Shown in pieces: positions 8,664 to 17,038 of a stretch of DNA of 64,000 nt; position 1 is the stretch's first letter; each line of letters opens with the position of its first letter. The translations under genes and the position numbers were made by a program. The notes beneath the pieces are model-generated. The model did not search any database. It saw only the letters and a program-made list of their open reading frames with translations, and was not told the DNA's origin. The stretch is from Planctomycetota bacterium (GTDB lineage: Bacteria; Planctomycetota; UBA8742; UBA2392): contig QEVF01000010.1 of NCBI GenBank assembly GCA_003576915.1, forward strand, positions 57,803 through 121,802, read 5' to 3'.

Positions 8664-10271
8664 ATGAAGCGAAACTCGCCATGGCTGCCGCCCCTGATGC
8701 TGTTTGTGGCGGCTCTCTCGGCGGTCCTGGTCGTGCCCGAGGTTTCAGGCATCGATGAAAGTGTGCGGGTGCGGGTGGCTGACGCCCTGGTGAGCCGCGG
8801 CGAGGTGAACATACCCTTCTGGGTTGGTCACGACGACGAGTACATCAACGTTTACTACAACCGTGAGCGTAACCGGCACTATGGCCTTTGGAACCTCGGC
8901 CAGTCCCTCGTTCTGGCGCCCTTTGTGGCGGCCGGCAACGCGGCTGCAACTCTGGGGTCCGACGCCACGGAGCGCGACCTGTGGCGCGGCGCGTTCATCG
9001 CGGTGGGATATGCGGCTTTCATCAATGCACTGCTGGCCTGGGTCAGCTTCGGCGTCCTGCGCCGGATGCGAGTGTCGCGGCGCAGCGCGGCACTCGGTGT
9101 TTTGTGCCTGCTGTTCTTCGGGCAATGGCTGGTGTGGGGTCATTCACTTCAGGAAGAGAGCCTTTGTGCGCTGCTGCTGATGACCGCCCTTTGGCTCGGG
9201 CTGAAGTCGCGTCAGGGTTCGTGGCTGGCTTGCGCTCTCGGTATGGGGGCCTGCTTTGGCTTTCTCGCCAACGTGCGCTTCAACGGGGCTTTCTGCGCCC
9301 TGGCCCTCCTCCTCTGGATCATGCTTCTGTCTGGGCGCAGCCGCGCGCTGAAAATCGCCATCGCCGCAGTGGCGGCCGCCCTGCCATTTGCCGTGCTGTG
9401 GCTGTGGTACAACTATGCCCGAACGGGAGACGCCCTGGCCTCCCCTTATGTGCTCAACTTGCGCCTGATGCGCGACGAACTGGGCGTTGACACCCGCTGG
9501 CAGCCGACGCCGCTTCGCCTTTGGAGCTTTCTCTTCGGTTACGATAATGGAGCCCTCTGGTTTGGCCTTCCCCTGCTGCTGTTGCCCGTGCTTTGGCGGC
9601 GTGGGCGGGCCTGGCTCGGCACGGGCGCACTGATGCTGTTGCTGGCCCTGGTGGCCCACACCTTGATGATCTGCGGCTTCTACGCCGGCACGGGCGTGCA
9701 GGGGGCGGGCTCGCCGCGCTATCTGGCGCACCAGCTCATGGTGCTGGGTCCCTTCTGGTTCGTGGCGCTGCGCCGGGCCTGGGTCCTGGCGCGCAGGCAG
9801 GCGCGATTTCGACTGCTGGCGCCGGTGGTCATGGTGCTCTGTGTTGCCTCACTGATGTTCCAGGCTTCGGCGCGCCTTCTGCACCCGGAACTGGAGGCCA
9901 CTCAGGATGTTTTCTATGAACTCAGCGGTGAGAGGCCGCCGCTTCCCTACCACCACCTGCCGCGACGCCTGAAGAATCTCGGCCTGGCCCTGACCGGCGA
10001 CTTGACCGAGTTCACCTACCCCGCGGGATTCAGCACCCGCAACCACGAGATTCCACGCAATCCTGCGGGCGAAGCGCGGCACACCATGCTGTCCCTGCCG
10101 CCGGCCTACTTTTTGTTTCTGGAGCGGTTCTCCGGTCCCCTGCCGCAACAGGGCCGGGCCTTGGCGTGGGGCGGCTGGTGGGGAGCCCTTGGGCTTTGCG
10201 TGGCGTCCGCAGCCTGGCTGGGACTTCGCCTTCACAAGGCGCGACCTTCACAGGCGGCGCAGCGCGGCTAG
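8664..10271 (+). CDS. Polytopic membrane protein, GT-C glycosyltransferase-like
   Basis: A 535-residue inner-membrane protein with about 9-11 hydrophobic spans. The first span is followed by a loop with acidic residues (GIDESVRV near residues 28-35), and a second loop holds WNLGQSL. This layout resembles the GT-C fold enzymes that use lipid-phosphate sugars, where an acidic residue in the first outer loop is catalytic. I do not see a motif that names the sugar or acceptor, so the family call is tentative. The ATG at 8664 starts directly at the first membrane span; the frame upstream is an accidental extension. It is followed 30 bp later by lpd. Confidence 0.65.
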   Translation: MKRNSPWLPPLMLFVAALSAVLVVPEVSGIDESVRVRVADALVSRGEVNIPFWVGHDDEYINVYYNRERNRHYGLWNLGQSLVLAPFVAAGNAAATLGSDATERDLWRGAFIAVGYAAFINALLAWVSFGVLRRMRVSRRSAALGVLCLLFFGQWLVWGHSLQEESLCALLLMTALWLGLKSRQGSWLACALGMGACFGFLANVRFNGAFCALALLLWIMLLSGRSRALKIAIAAVAAALPFAVLWLWYNYARTGDALASPYVLNLRLMRDELGVDTRWQPTPLRLWSFLFGYDNGALWFGLPLLLLPVLWRRGRAWLGTGALMLLLALVAHTLMICGFYAGTGVQGAGSPRYLAHQLMVLGPFWFVALRRAWVLARRQARFRLLAPVVMVLCVASLMFQASARLLHPELEATQDVFYELSGERPPLPYHHLPRRLKNLGLALTGDLTEFTYPAGFSTRNHEIPRNPAGEARHTMLSLPPAYFLFLERFSGPLPQQGRALAWGGWWGALGLCVASAAWLGLRLHKARPSQAAQRG

Positions 10272-10301
10272 ACTCCCGGCCGCACTTTCAAGGAACAGGC
10301 C

Positions 10302-11741
10302 ATGGCGGAACACACTTTTGATGTTTGCGTGCTGGGCGCGGGACCGGGCGGCTATGTGGCCGCCATTCGCGCCGCGCAACTGGGACTGAAGACCTGCTGC
10401 GTGGAGGACAAGCACCTGGGCGGCATCTGCCTCAATTGGGGGTGCATTCCGACCAAGGCCCTGCTCAAGAGTGCGGAGACCTATCACACGATCCAGCACA
10501 AGGCCAAGGGCCTGGGCATCAACGTGGAAAAGGCCAGCCCGGACATTGCGGCGATTGTGAAGCGGTCGCGTGGCGTGGCCGAGGGCTTGAGCAAGGGCAT
10601 CGCCTTCCTGTTCAAGAAGCATGGCGTGACGAGCATTGCGGGCCGTGGGCGTCTGGCGTCCAAGGGTCTGGTGGAAGTCTGCGCACCCAACAATCCGTCG
10701 GAAAAGCCCGACCGCCCCAATGGGTTTGGCGCGGTGACGGACACCATCAAGGCCCGCCACATTATAGTGGCCACGGGTGCGCGCCCCCGTCGCTTTCCCA
10801 ACATGCCGGTGGACGGCAAACGCGTGCTGGGGCACCACGAGGCCATGGTGCTGGGCGAGATCCCCAGGAGCATCGCGGTCATTGGCGCCGGCGCCATCGG
10901 CGTTGAGTTCAGCTACTACTTCAACTCGCTGGGCTCGAAGGTCACGCTGTTTGAACTGATGGACCGCATAGTCCCAATCGAAGATGAAGACAGCTCGGCT
11001 GAGCTGACCAAGGCCTTCAAGAAGCAGGGCATCGAAGTCAATACCAGCACGAAGATTGAGAAAGTTGAGAACACGGGCAAGGGCGTCAAGGTCAACTACA
11101 CCCGCAAGGATGAGAGCAAGACCCTCGAGGCGGACTACGCCTTGGTGGCCGTGGGCATCCAGGGCAACGTCGAGGATCTCGGCCTCGAGAAACTGGGCGT
11201 GAAAGTGGACCGCAGCTTCATTCAGGTCGATGGCTTTGGGCGCACGAACATCGAGGGAATCTACGCCATCGGCGATGTCGCCGGCCCCCCGGCCCTGGCC
11301 CACAAGGCCAGCCATGAGGCCCTGGCCTGCGTCGAGAAAATCGCCGGCCACGATGTCCCGGCCTTCTCCAAGGACGTGATTCCGGGCTGCACTTACAGCC
11401 AGCCGCAGATTGCCAGCGTTGGCCTGACCGAGAAGCAGGCAAGGGAGAAGGGCTTCAACGTGAAAGTGGGCAAGTTCATTTTCAAACCCCTTGGCAAGGC
11501 CATCGCGATTGGCGAAACCGACGGCTTTGTGAAGCTGGTGTTCGACGCCAAACACGGCCAGTTGCTCGGCGGCCACATCGTGCATGCCGAGGCCACCGAA
11601 CTGATCAGCGAAGTGGTGCTGGGGCTGGACGTCGAAAGCACCATTCACACCCTGACGCGCGCCGTCCATCCTCACCCCACCCTGAGCGAAGCCATCATGG
11701 AGGCCGCCGCCGTGGCCGGCGGCGAGTGTGTGCACCAGTAG
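10302..11741 (+). CDS. lpdA: Dihydrolipoyl dehydrogenase (E3)
   Basis: FAD-dependent enzyme that reoxidises dihydrolipoamide in pyruvate, 2-oxoglutarate, branched-chain and glycine systems. It has 479 residues, a normal length. It shows the FAD motif GAGPGGYVAA from residue 12, the redox-active disulfide CLNWGC (Cys43/Cys48), an NAD-binding GAGAIGVEF near 196, and the C-terminal catalytic HPHPTLSE. A ribosome-binding site (AAGGA) precedes the ATG. It is followed by lipB, which supplies the lipoyl group to E2 proteins, so the pair makes functional sense. The E1-beta gene is 12 kb away and no E1-alpha or E2 gene is in the window. Confidence 0.95.
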   Translation: MAEHTFDVCVLGAGPGGYVAAIRAAQLGLKTCCVEDKHLGGICLNWGCIPTKALLKSAETYHTIQHKAKGLGINVEKASPDIAAIVKRSRGVAEGLSKGIAFLFKKHGVTSIAGRGRLASKGLVEVCAPNNPSEKPDRPNGFGAVTDTIKARHIIVATGARPRRFPNMPVDGKRVLGHHEAMVLGEIPRSIAVIGAGAIGVEFSYYFNSLGSKVTLFELMDRIVPIEDEDSSAELTKAFKKQGIEVNTSTKIEKVENTGKGVKVNYTRKDESKTLEADYALVAVGIQGNVEDLGLEKLGVKVDRSFIQVDGFGRTNIEGIYAIGDVAGPPALAHKASHEALACVEKIAGHDVPAFSKDVIPGCTYSQPQIASVGLTEKQAREKGFNVKVGKFIFKPLGKAIAIGETDGFVKLVFDAKHGQLLGGHIVHAEATELISEVVLGLDVESTIHTLTRAVHPHPTLSEAIMEAAAVAGGECVHQ

Positions 11742-11808
11742 AGGGCTGATGCATGCCCGGGTTCGTTCCGGCCCGTGGCATGGCAATGCCCAGGCATCGG
11801 GAGCGTCC

Positions 11809-12516
11809 ATGGAGGAGCTGACCGTGATTCGGCTGGGACGCTCCCGCTACGGACCCATCTGGGACCTCCAGAAGCGCTTTCAGGCCGAGCGCATGGCCTC
11901 TCTGGAAGGCGGCGAGGCCTCGCCCGATCGCCTGCTGCTGGTCCAGCACGAACCCGTGTTCACCTGGGGCCGGCGCGCGAAGCCCGAACACCTGGGCCCC
12001 GGCCCCGACGCGCTGGCCAGGCTGGGGGCCGAAGTTTTTGAGGTCGAGCGCGGCGGTGATGTCACCTTTCATGGCCCGGGGCAACTTGTGGCCTATCCCG
12101 TCATTTATCTCGGCGCGGCGCGCTGCGGCAGGGATCTGCACCGCTACATGCGCGCACTCGAGCAGGTCTGCATCGCGGTTTGTGATACTTATGGCGTCAA
12201 GGCCGGGCGTGAGCCGGGCCTGACGGGAGTCTGGGTTGGCCGACGTAAGATTGCGGCCCTGGGCACGAGGGTTTCGCGCTGGGTCACGCTGCATGGCCTG
12301 TCGTTCAACGTTACGGACCAACCCCTGGAATGGTTTGCCCACATCACACCCTGCGGCATCAAGGATCGCGGTGTCACCAGTCTTCAGTCCGAACTGGGTC
12401 AGGCGCCGCCCATGGAGGAAGTGGAGGCGCGCCTGACGCAGGCGTTTTGTGACGAACTGGGCTTTGTGACCTCACGTTCCAGGGCCGGTGCTGCGACAAA
12501 CCCGTTCAGTCCGTAA
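11809..12516 (+). CDS. lipB: Octanoyltransferase
   Basis: Transfers octanoyl from acyl carrier protein to lipoyl domains, the first step of lipoate synthesis. The 235-residue product shows the family motif RGGDVTFHGPGQLVAYP near residue 75 with the conserved HGPGQ, then the TGVWVG segment near 140 and KIAALG near 150. The acyl-Cys site appears in THxTPCGI form near residue 182. I chose the ATG at 11809 because family similarity begins right after it; ATGs upstream (such as 11749) only add an unrelated extension. It lies between lpdA and the squalene/phytoene synthase gene on the same strand. Confidence 0.92.
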   Translation: MEELTVIRLGRSRYGPIWDLQKRFQAERMASLEGGEASPDRLLLVQHEPVFTWGRRAKPEHLGPGPDALARLGAEVFEVERGGDVTFHGPGQLVAYPVIYLGAARCGRDLHRYMRALEQVCIAVCDTYGVKAGREPGLTGVWVGRRKIAALGTRVSRWVTLHGLSFNVTDQPLEWFAHITPCGIKDRGVTSLQSELGQAPPMEEVEARLTQAFCDELGFVTSRSRAGAATNPFSP

Positions 12517-12526
12517 GGCCAGGCGC

Positions 12527-12532
12527 TATACT
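12527..12532 (+). promoter_or_regulatory. -10 element TATACT just before the squalene synthase ATG
   Basis: TATACT is followed by CCCGCC and then the ATG at 12539, a 6 bp gap. This mirrors the arrangement at 8651-8664 and suggests leaderless initiation. The -35 region (TTCAGT at 12505-12510) is poor. Confidence 0.35.
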
Positions 12533-12538
12533 CCCGCC

Positions 12539-13609
12539 ATGCAGCCCCAGAGCCTCCATGCATCGACAGGCGAGGCCATCGCCTATTGCCGCTCCGTGCT
12601 GCCCGCGGTCAGCCGCACCTTTGCCATGGGCATCGAGCTGCTCAAGGACCCGCTGCGCGATGAAATCGGTGTGGCTTATCTGATCTGCCGTGTGCTGGAC
12701 ACGATCGAGGATACGACGGCGCTGGACTCCTCACAGCGTTCGGCGCTGCTGAGGCGCTGGCCCGAGCGCTTCCTGGACGCGGCCGGGTGGCGGGCGCTGG
12801 CGCTCGAGGTTGAGGCCATGTTCTCGCGCGGGGACTTGACAGGTCAAGATCATGACCTGTGCCGCCACTGCCGGCTGGTGCTGCAGGCCTTCCACTCCTT
12901 CCGGCCCCAGGCGCGCGAAGCCCAGCGCGAGAGCATCGTGGAAATGGCCCTGGGCATGGCCCAGACCGTGGATCGCGAGCGCCGTGGCGAGGGGCTCAAG
13001 CTCGAGTCCATGGAAGACCTGCAGCAGTACTGCTATTACGTGGCCGGCACCGTCGGCAAGCTGCTCACGAATGAGTTCAGCCTCGACCGTCCTGCCATTG
13101 CGGGCGCGGCGCATCAGCGCATGTCGCGCTACGCCGTGACATTCGGCTTGGGGCTCCAGGTCACCAACATCATCAAGGGCGTCACGGACGACATCGAGCG
13201 CGGCGTGGCCTACGTGCCGCGCAGCCTGTTCAAGCGCGCCGGCATTGACCTGCAGTCGCTGCTGGACCGCCCCGACGATCCCCGCGGCCGCGAGGTCGTG
13301 GCCGGCCTGGTCGAAACCACGCTGCTGTGGCTGGACGACGCTCTCGAATACACGCTGGCCGTGCCGGCCTCCGAGCGCGACATCCGCCTTTTCTGCGCCT
13401 TGCCGCTGGTGTTTGCCGTGCGCACGCTCGGTTTGGCCCTGAAAACAACCCACGTGTTCAGCGAGTCCGTACTCAAGATTTCCCGCGAGGAAGTCCGCGC
13501 CATCCATGCCCAGGTGGATGGCGCCATCGCAAACGACGCTGCCCTGCGCGCCATCTACGCGCGCGAGCGCGCCGAGGTGGACGGACTTGTGCGAGCTTCC
13601 AAGCGTTGA
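12539..13609 (+). CDS. Squalene/phytoene synthase family protein
   Basis: A 356-residue head-to-head prenyl synthase homologue, which would join two prenyl diphosphates on the way to squalene (hopanoids, sterols) or phytoene (carotenoids). SRTFAMGIELL near residue 25 and the first Asp-rich motif DTIED at 54-58 are typical, as is YCYYVAGTVG near 164. The second motif reads NIIKGVTDD near 210-218. In most family members this is N-x-x-R-D-x-x-x-D, so the first Asp is replaced by Gly here. Either the site has shifted to the following DD or the activity is altered. No carotenoid or hopanoid gene lies beside it, so the product cannot be assigned. Confidence 0.82.
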   Translation: MQPQSLHASTGEAIAYCRSVLPAVSRTFAMGIELLKDPLRDEIGVAYLICRVLDTIEDTTALDSSQRSALLRRWPERFLDAAGWRALALEVEAMFSRGDLTGQDHDLCRHCRLVLQAFHSFRPQAREAQRESIVEMALGMAQTVDRERRGEGLKLESMEDLQQYCYYVAGTVGKLLTNEFSLDRPAIAGAAHQRMSRYAVTFGLGLQVTNIIKGVTDDIERGVAYVPRSLFKRAGIDLQSLLDRPDDPRGREVVAGLVETTLLWLDDALEYTLAVPASERDIRLFCALPLVFAVRTLGLALKTTHVFSESVLKISREEVRAIHAQVDGAIANDAALRAIYARERAEVDGLVRASKR

Positions 13610-13969
13610 TCACTCAAGCAGTTCGTTGGCCAGCTCGGCGACGCGCTGCGTCAGCCGTTCCTTTTCGGCAAAGGGCAGGAACGGCTCGGCGGCAAGGCGC
13701 CGCCGCGCGGCGCGCAGCTCTTCCACGAGTCTTTGAAGCTCGCCGCGTCTGCCATCGACGCGGGAGAAGTTCCGCGCGCCGCATTCGAGCCAGTGCTTCT
13801 CGCCGACGGCATGCTCCAGCACGCGGTCGGCCAGCCACACCCAGAAGCGCTGCTGATTCCATTCGCGCATGGCTTCGGCGGCCTGCTGCGTCCCCAGGCG
13901 CGACGCAACTTCGTCTCGGTAGGCCGAAGCAGCCGCAAACGCGGCGCGATAGATCGAATCCGCGGGCAT
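13610..13969 (-). CDS. Hypothetical protein, 119 aa
   Basis: I do not recognise this protein. It is a basic, mostly helical, soluble-looking product rich in Ala, Arg and Glu, with an aromatic patch (QQRFWVWLADRVLE) near residue 40 and a long C-terminal amphipathic helix pair. Its stop codon abuts the stop of the convergent squalene/phytoene synthase gene, with no spacer. A longer overlapping frame on the same strand (to 14469) runs through the dispersed repeat and looks accidental. Confidence 0.5.
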   Translation of the reverse strand: MPADSIYRAAFAAASAYRDEVASRLGTQQAAEAMREWNQQRFWVWLADRVLEHAVGEKHWLECGARNFSRVDGRRGELQRLVEELRAARRRLAAEPFLPFAEKERLTQRVAELANELLE

Positions 13970-14021
13970 GCCCCAAGACTAGCGCGGGCGCGGCCCATTT
14001 CAAACCGCTCCATCAGTTCAG

Positions 14022-14168
14022 TGAAGAAGTGGCATCCGTCCATACTTTCAACGTGGTCGGGCCAAAGTGAATCCGGCCTGACCTCCATTTCAGGCGGACT
14101 TTCAGCCGCCTGAAATGCGCGATCCATCCGTGGCCTGCGTTCGCAGGCCGTATCGCAACGGCCTGCTA
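14022..14168 (-). repeat. Dispersed three-hairpin repeat, copy A
   Basis: A copy of a ~148 bp element also found at 42075-42222. The two copies align along their whole length, with identical blocks such as GAAGAAGTGGCAT and CAGCCGCCTGAAATGCGC. Three inverted repeats lie in it: GGTCGGGCC/GGCCTGACC (one G-T step), TTCAGGCGG/CCGCCTGAA (perfect) and GCAGGCCGT/ACGGCCTGC (perfect). Oriented as a minus-strand sequence it starts with TAG, which is the stop codon of the small membrane protein gene at 14166-14330. Confidence 0.75.
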
Positions 14169-14330
14169 CGCATGTTTGGCCTCGGCGGCCTGCCTCTGCT
14201 GTGCCACCTGCGCCATGATGCGGGCGGATGCGATGAGGGTGCACAACAGCACGAAGGCCAACGTTGCGGCGGCGCCCAACGTGGCGTTGAGCAGCAGGCC
14301 TGCGAGCAAAAGGGCAGCGAAGCGGGCCAT
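14166..14330 (-). CDS. Small membrane protein, 54 aa
   Basis: A short ORF with a very good ribosome-binding site (GGAGGG, 5 bp before the ATG at 14330). The product is almost all hydrophobic for the first 40 residues (FAALLLAGLLLNATLG, then ATLAFVLLCTLIASARIM), probably two short membrane spans or a hairpin, and ends in a charged tail AQQRQAAEAKHA. I do not recognise the family. Its TAG stop is formed by the first bases of the dispersed repeat, exactly as for the unrelated gene that ends at 42220. Confidence 0.55.
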   Translation of the reverse strand: MARFAALLLAGLLLNATLGAAATLAFVLLCTLIASARIMAQVAQQRQAAEAKHA

Positions 14331-14651
14331 GGCATCCCTCCGTGGGTGCGGCGCCAAGGGGCGCCCGGCACAGGCGAACTTCCCTGTTCGCCGCCTGCAT
14401 TCTAGCAGTGGGACGCGCCTCAGCAAAGGCTTCAAAGCCGCTTCCAGGGCCGATCTTGCGATGATTCAATCTAGGGTTTGACGCGCCTGTTGGGCTCTGT
14501 TACCTTCCGCAGTCCCATCGCCGGGAGAGTTCTTCGCGCAGCGCGAGTGATGAGCAGGCCGACCCTTTACGCGGCCCATGGCTCCATCACCCCTGCAGCG
14601 CGGCCTGTTCCAACGTCCGGCGGGGGAAGCGAGTTCGGCCGGGGGGCGGAC
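14331..14651 (+). promoter_or_regulatory. dnaA: dnaA upstream region with candidate promoter
   Basis: A gene-free stretch of 321 bp. TTGACG (14478-14483), a 17 bp spacer and TACCTT (14501-14506) form a candidate promoter with transcription starting near 14513. An inverted repeat GGCGAAC/GTTCGCC (around 14379-14395) lies further upstream. I see no TTATCCACA-type DnaA boxes, no AT-rich unwinding element and no dnaN, so there is no support for a replication origin here. Confidence 0.4.
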
Positions 14652-16046
14652 GTGACGGATCTGCTTGTCAAGGAAAGCTGGAGTCGCGTGCTGGCCGATC
14701 TGCAGCAGCACGTCGGCGACGACCACTTCAATCTCTGGCTGCGCCACACGCTCGTTGTGCGCATGGAGCCGGAACTCGTGGAAGTGGGCGTGCCCAACCT
14801 GGCCGCCGGCGAGTGGATTGAACGCCGCTTCGGCGAGGACATTCTCAAGAGTGTTGAGCGTGTTGCGGGCTTCCGCCCGCGCGGCCTCCGCTTCACCGTC
14901 AATGGGCACCTCTTCCGGGAATTGCGCAAGCAGGAGCAATTGGCGCGCCAGCCCCAGACGGCGATCGTGGAGGCCAGGCGCGCGGCCCCACCCCAGACCT
15001 CGCGCCAGATCTTCAACCTCAATGAGCGCTATACGCTCGATCGCGTCATTGTCGGCCCCAGTAACCAGCTGGCCTACAACTGCTGCTTTGAAGTGGCCCG
15101 GCGCCCCGGCGAAGCTTTCAATCCGCTGTACCTTTATGGGCGATCGGGCACCGGCAAGTCGCACCTGCTGCAGGGGGTCGCCCGCGAGATACATGAGCGC
15201 CACCCGCGTATGGAAGTGCTGTATGTTCCGGCCGAATATTTCGTCAACCAGTTCACGGGCCAGCTCCGCAGCAAGAACCTCGAGCCGTTCCGGCGCCGGT
15301 TCCGGGACCTTGACGTGCTGCTGATCGACGATCTCCAGTTCTTCGCCAACAAGGACGCCACCCAGGAAGAACTGCTGCATACCCTGGACGCCCTGGTGCA
15401 GGCGGGCAAGCAGGTCGTGCTGGCCAGTGACGCGGCGCCCCGCGCCCTGCAGGGCTTCATGGAGCAGCTCACGACGCGCTTCACGCAGGGCATGGTCGCC
15501 GAGGTCGAGCTTCCGCCGTTTCAGACGCGCATGGCCATCATCAAGAGCAAGCTTGAGGGCCACCGCCACCTCTTCCCCGACGAAGTCGTCACCTTCCTCG
15601 CGCAGAAGCTTGAGTGCAACGTGCGCGAAATTGAAGGCTACGTGACACGCCTGGTGGCTCCCGCCGGCCTGTGCGGCCAGAAGGTGACCCTGCAACTGGC
15701 GCAGCAGGCGCTTTCGGACTTCCTGCAGCACCGCTCGCGCATGGTGGAGTTGACGGACATCGAAAATCTGGTGATCGCCCACTACGGCGTGTCCAGTGCC
15801 GCGCTGCATTCGCGGTTGCGCAAACGGCCCGTGGCCCTGGCGCGCCAGGTCTGCATGTACCTGGCCCGCACGCTCACAAGCTACTCGCTCAAGGAAATCG
15901 GGCGTTTTTTCGGCAACAAGAACCACACGACGGTGGTCTTTGCGCATCAGACCATTGACGCGAAGATCGCCAGATCCAAGTCCCTGGCAGCCGAGGTCGA
16001 GAACTTGCGCCGCCAGTTGCTCGGCCCTCAGAACGGCAAGGCCTGA
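14652..16046 (+). CDS. dnaA: Chromosomal replication initiator protein DnaA
   Basis: AAA+ ATPase that binds and melts the replication origin. With the GTG at 14652 the protein has 464 residues, a normal DnaA length, and starts with domain I (ESWSRVLADLQQ). The ATG at 14550 is an alternative; the in-frame start at 14478 overlaps the candidate promoter and is unlikely. The Walker A is GRSGTGKS (163-170; most DnaA proteins have G-x-x-G-x-G-K-T), Walker B is DVLLIDD (221-227), and the domain IV DNA-binding signature appears as NKNHTTVVFAHQTI near residue 430. A strong terminator follows. A paralogue elsewhere in the genome cannot be ruled out. Confidence 0.9.
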   Translation: MTDLLVKESWSRVLADLQQHVGDDHFNLWLRHTLVVRMEPELVEVGVPNLAAGEWIERRFGEDILKSVERVAGFRPRGLRFTVNGHLFRELRKQEQLARQPQTAIVEARRAAPPQTSRQIFNLNERYTLDRVIVGPSNQLAYNCCFEVARRPGEAFNPLYLYGRSGTGKSHLLQGVAREIHERHPRMEVLYVPAEYFVNQFTGQLRSKNLEPFRRRFRDLDVLLIDDLQFFANKDATQEELLHTLDALVQAGKQVVLASDAAPRALQGFMEQLTTRFTQGMVAEVELPPFQTRMAIIKSKLEGHRHLFPDEVVTFLAQKLECNVREIEGYVTRLVAPAGLCGQKVTLQLAQQALSDFLQHRSRMVELTDIENLVIAHYGVSSAALHSRLRKRPVALARQVCMYLARTLTSYSLKEIGRFFGNKNHTTVVFAHQTIDAKIARSKSLAAEVENLRRQLLGPQNGKA

Positions 16047-16080
16047 CGTTGCCGGATTTCTGGCTGTTCACCGGTTTTGG

Positions 16081-16110
16081 GGCCGCGACTGCAACCAGGT
16101 CGCGGCCTTT
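16081..16110 (+). terminator. Rho-independent terminator after dnaA
   Basis: A perfect 9 bp stem, GGCCGCGAC (16081-16089) with GTCGCGGCC (16099-16107), a 9 nt loop and a short TTT tail. It separates dnaA from the LolA-like gene at 16138. Confidence 0.6.
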
Positions 16111-16137
16111 GTCGTATGATGCTCCAGGGAGGCCCTT

Positions 16138-16794
16138 ATGCGCCGGTTCATGATTGCCCTCATATTCCTCGCTCTGCTGGTGCCCCTGGCCCTGGCCCAG
16201 GATCCGCCCAAGCCCGAGGCGGCCAAAGAGGAGTCACTTGATGACTGTCTCAAGCGCATCGAGAAGAACCACGACAATCACAAGGACTTCTCCGGGAAGT
16301 TCAAACAGCAGAAGTATGCCGCGCTGTTCGAGGACCTGATTGAGAGCAGCGGGCGTTTCGTGTTCCTGAAGCCGGACAAGGTGCGCTGGGAGTACGAAAA
16401 GCCGCACCAGTCGATTCTTGTGATCTCCGGAGACGACGGTCAGAAGTGGACAGAAACGACGCGGCGCGTGGAGAAGTTCAAGCTCAGCGAGGATCGCGGC
16501 CTGGATGCCGTGGTGCGCCAGCTCTTCACCTGGTTCAAGGGCGAGTTCACCAAGCTGAAGGATGACTATGACGTCGAAATTGTCCAGCGCTCGCCCACGA
16601 CGCTGCGCATGAAGCCCAAGAAGGACATCGTGAAGAAGTACATCGCCTGCATTGAGGTCAAGTTCACCGAAAAGGATGAAGCGATCGCCAGCGTGAAAAT
16701 CACGGAGCCCGGCGAGGATTACACGCTCTATTCCTTCAGTGACACCAGGCTGGATGCCGGCGTGAAGGACGAGGAGTTCGAGATCAGGAAGTAG
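16138..16794 (+). CDS. LolA-like outer-membrane lipoprotein carrier
   Basis: A 218-residue exported protein with a signal peptide (hydrophobic core ending LALAQ near residue 21). The mature part matches the LolA fold pattern: DFSGKFKQQKY near 49, then SGRFVFLKPDKVRWEYEKP near 72-90, the most telling block, and the DGQKWTE strand turn. LolA proteins ferry lipoproteins across the periplasm. It lacks the usual partner genes beside it (lolB, lolCDE, ftsK), so a more general lipid-binding role is possible. A GGGAGG ribosome-binding site precedes the ATG. The phe leader follows. Confidence 0.75.
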   Translation: MRRFMIALIFLALLVPLALAQDPPKPEAAKEESLDDCLKRIEKNHDNHKDFSGKFKQQKYAALFEDLIESSGRFVFLKPDKVRWEYEKPHQSILVISGDDGQKWTETTRRVEKFKLSEDRGLDAVVRQLFTWFKGEFTKLKDDYDVEIVQRSPTTLRMKPKKDIVKKYIACIEVKFTEKDEAIASVKITEPGEDYTLYSFSDTRLDAGVKDEEFEIRK

Positions 16795-16825
16795 CGCAAG
16801 TGATGTCAGCCAGGCCCGCGGCCTG

Positions 16826-16853
16826 TTGACAGGCGCGCCGTCATCCCTACACT
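16826..16853 (+). promoter_or_regulatory. Promoter of the phe operon leader
   Basis: A consensus -35 TTGACA (16826-16831), a 16 bp spacer and TACACT (16848-16853, four of six matches). Transcription should start near 16860, just before the leader peptide ORF. This is one of the best promoter matches I found in the window. Confidence 0.65.
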
Positions 16854-16872
16854 TTCGCGCCGGAGTGAAACG

Positions 16873-16950
16873 ATGACCCGCCGCAACTTCAAGTACGTTA
16901 CGTTCGCCTACCTCTTTATCGGGGCAGGGCGGCGTTTCGTGCTGAGTTAG
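16873..16950 (+). CDS. Phe/Tyr-rich leader peptide (attenuator)
   Basis: A 25-codon ORF with a good ribosome-binding site (GGAG, 7 bp before the ATG). It encodes four Phe (residues 6, 11, 15, 22) and two Tyr (8, 13), about a quarter of the peptide, and ends with TAG at 16948-16950. It lies between a consensus promoter and a 14 bp terminator stem, upstream of prephenate dehydratase. This is the pattern of amino-acid attenuators such as the enterobacterial pheA leader. Ribosomes short of charged tRNA-Phe (or tRNA-Tyr) would stall here and alter the downstream RNA fold. The peptide itself probably has no other job. Confidence 0.7.
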   Translation: MTRRNFKYVTFAYLFIGAGRRFVLS

Positions 16951-16972
16951 CGGTCGATCAAGACCCACTTCT

Positions 16973-17014
16973 GCGCGAGGCCCGCCCGACAACGGCGGGC
17001 CTCGCGCATTTTCT
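16973..17014 (+). terminator. Intrinsic terminator of the phe attenuator
   Basis: Perfect 14 bp inverted repeat: GCGCGAGGCCCGCC (16973-16986) and GGCGGGCCTCGCGC (16994-17007), extendable by one T-A pair, with a 7 nt loop, then TTTT at 17009-17012. It sits between the leader peptide and the prephenate dehydratase start, so it must be read through for expression. Competing pairings are visible: leader bases 16929-16934 (GCGGCG) can pair with 16879-16884 (CGCCGC), while the overlapping 16927-16932 (GGGCGG) can pair with 16982-16987 (CCGCCC) inside the terminator. These serve as candidate protector and antiterminator helices. Confidence 0.75.
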
Positions 17015-17038
17015 ACCGATGCAAACTGGAGCCAAACC

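Noticed and set aside
13651..14469. A 272-aa minus-strand ORF through the repeat
   Set aside because: It reads through the dispersed repeat and two shorter genes with better starts; the composition is not protein-like.
14331..14651. Replication origin next to dnaA
   Set aside because: No DnaA boxes, no AT-rich unwinding region and no dnaN nearby. DnaA genes are often unlinked from the origin in some phyla.
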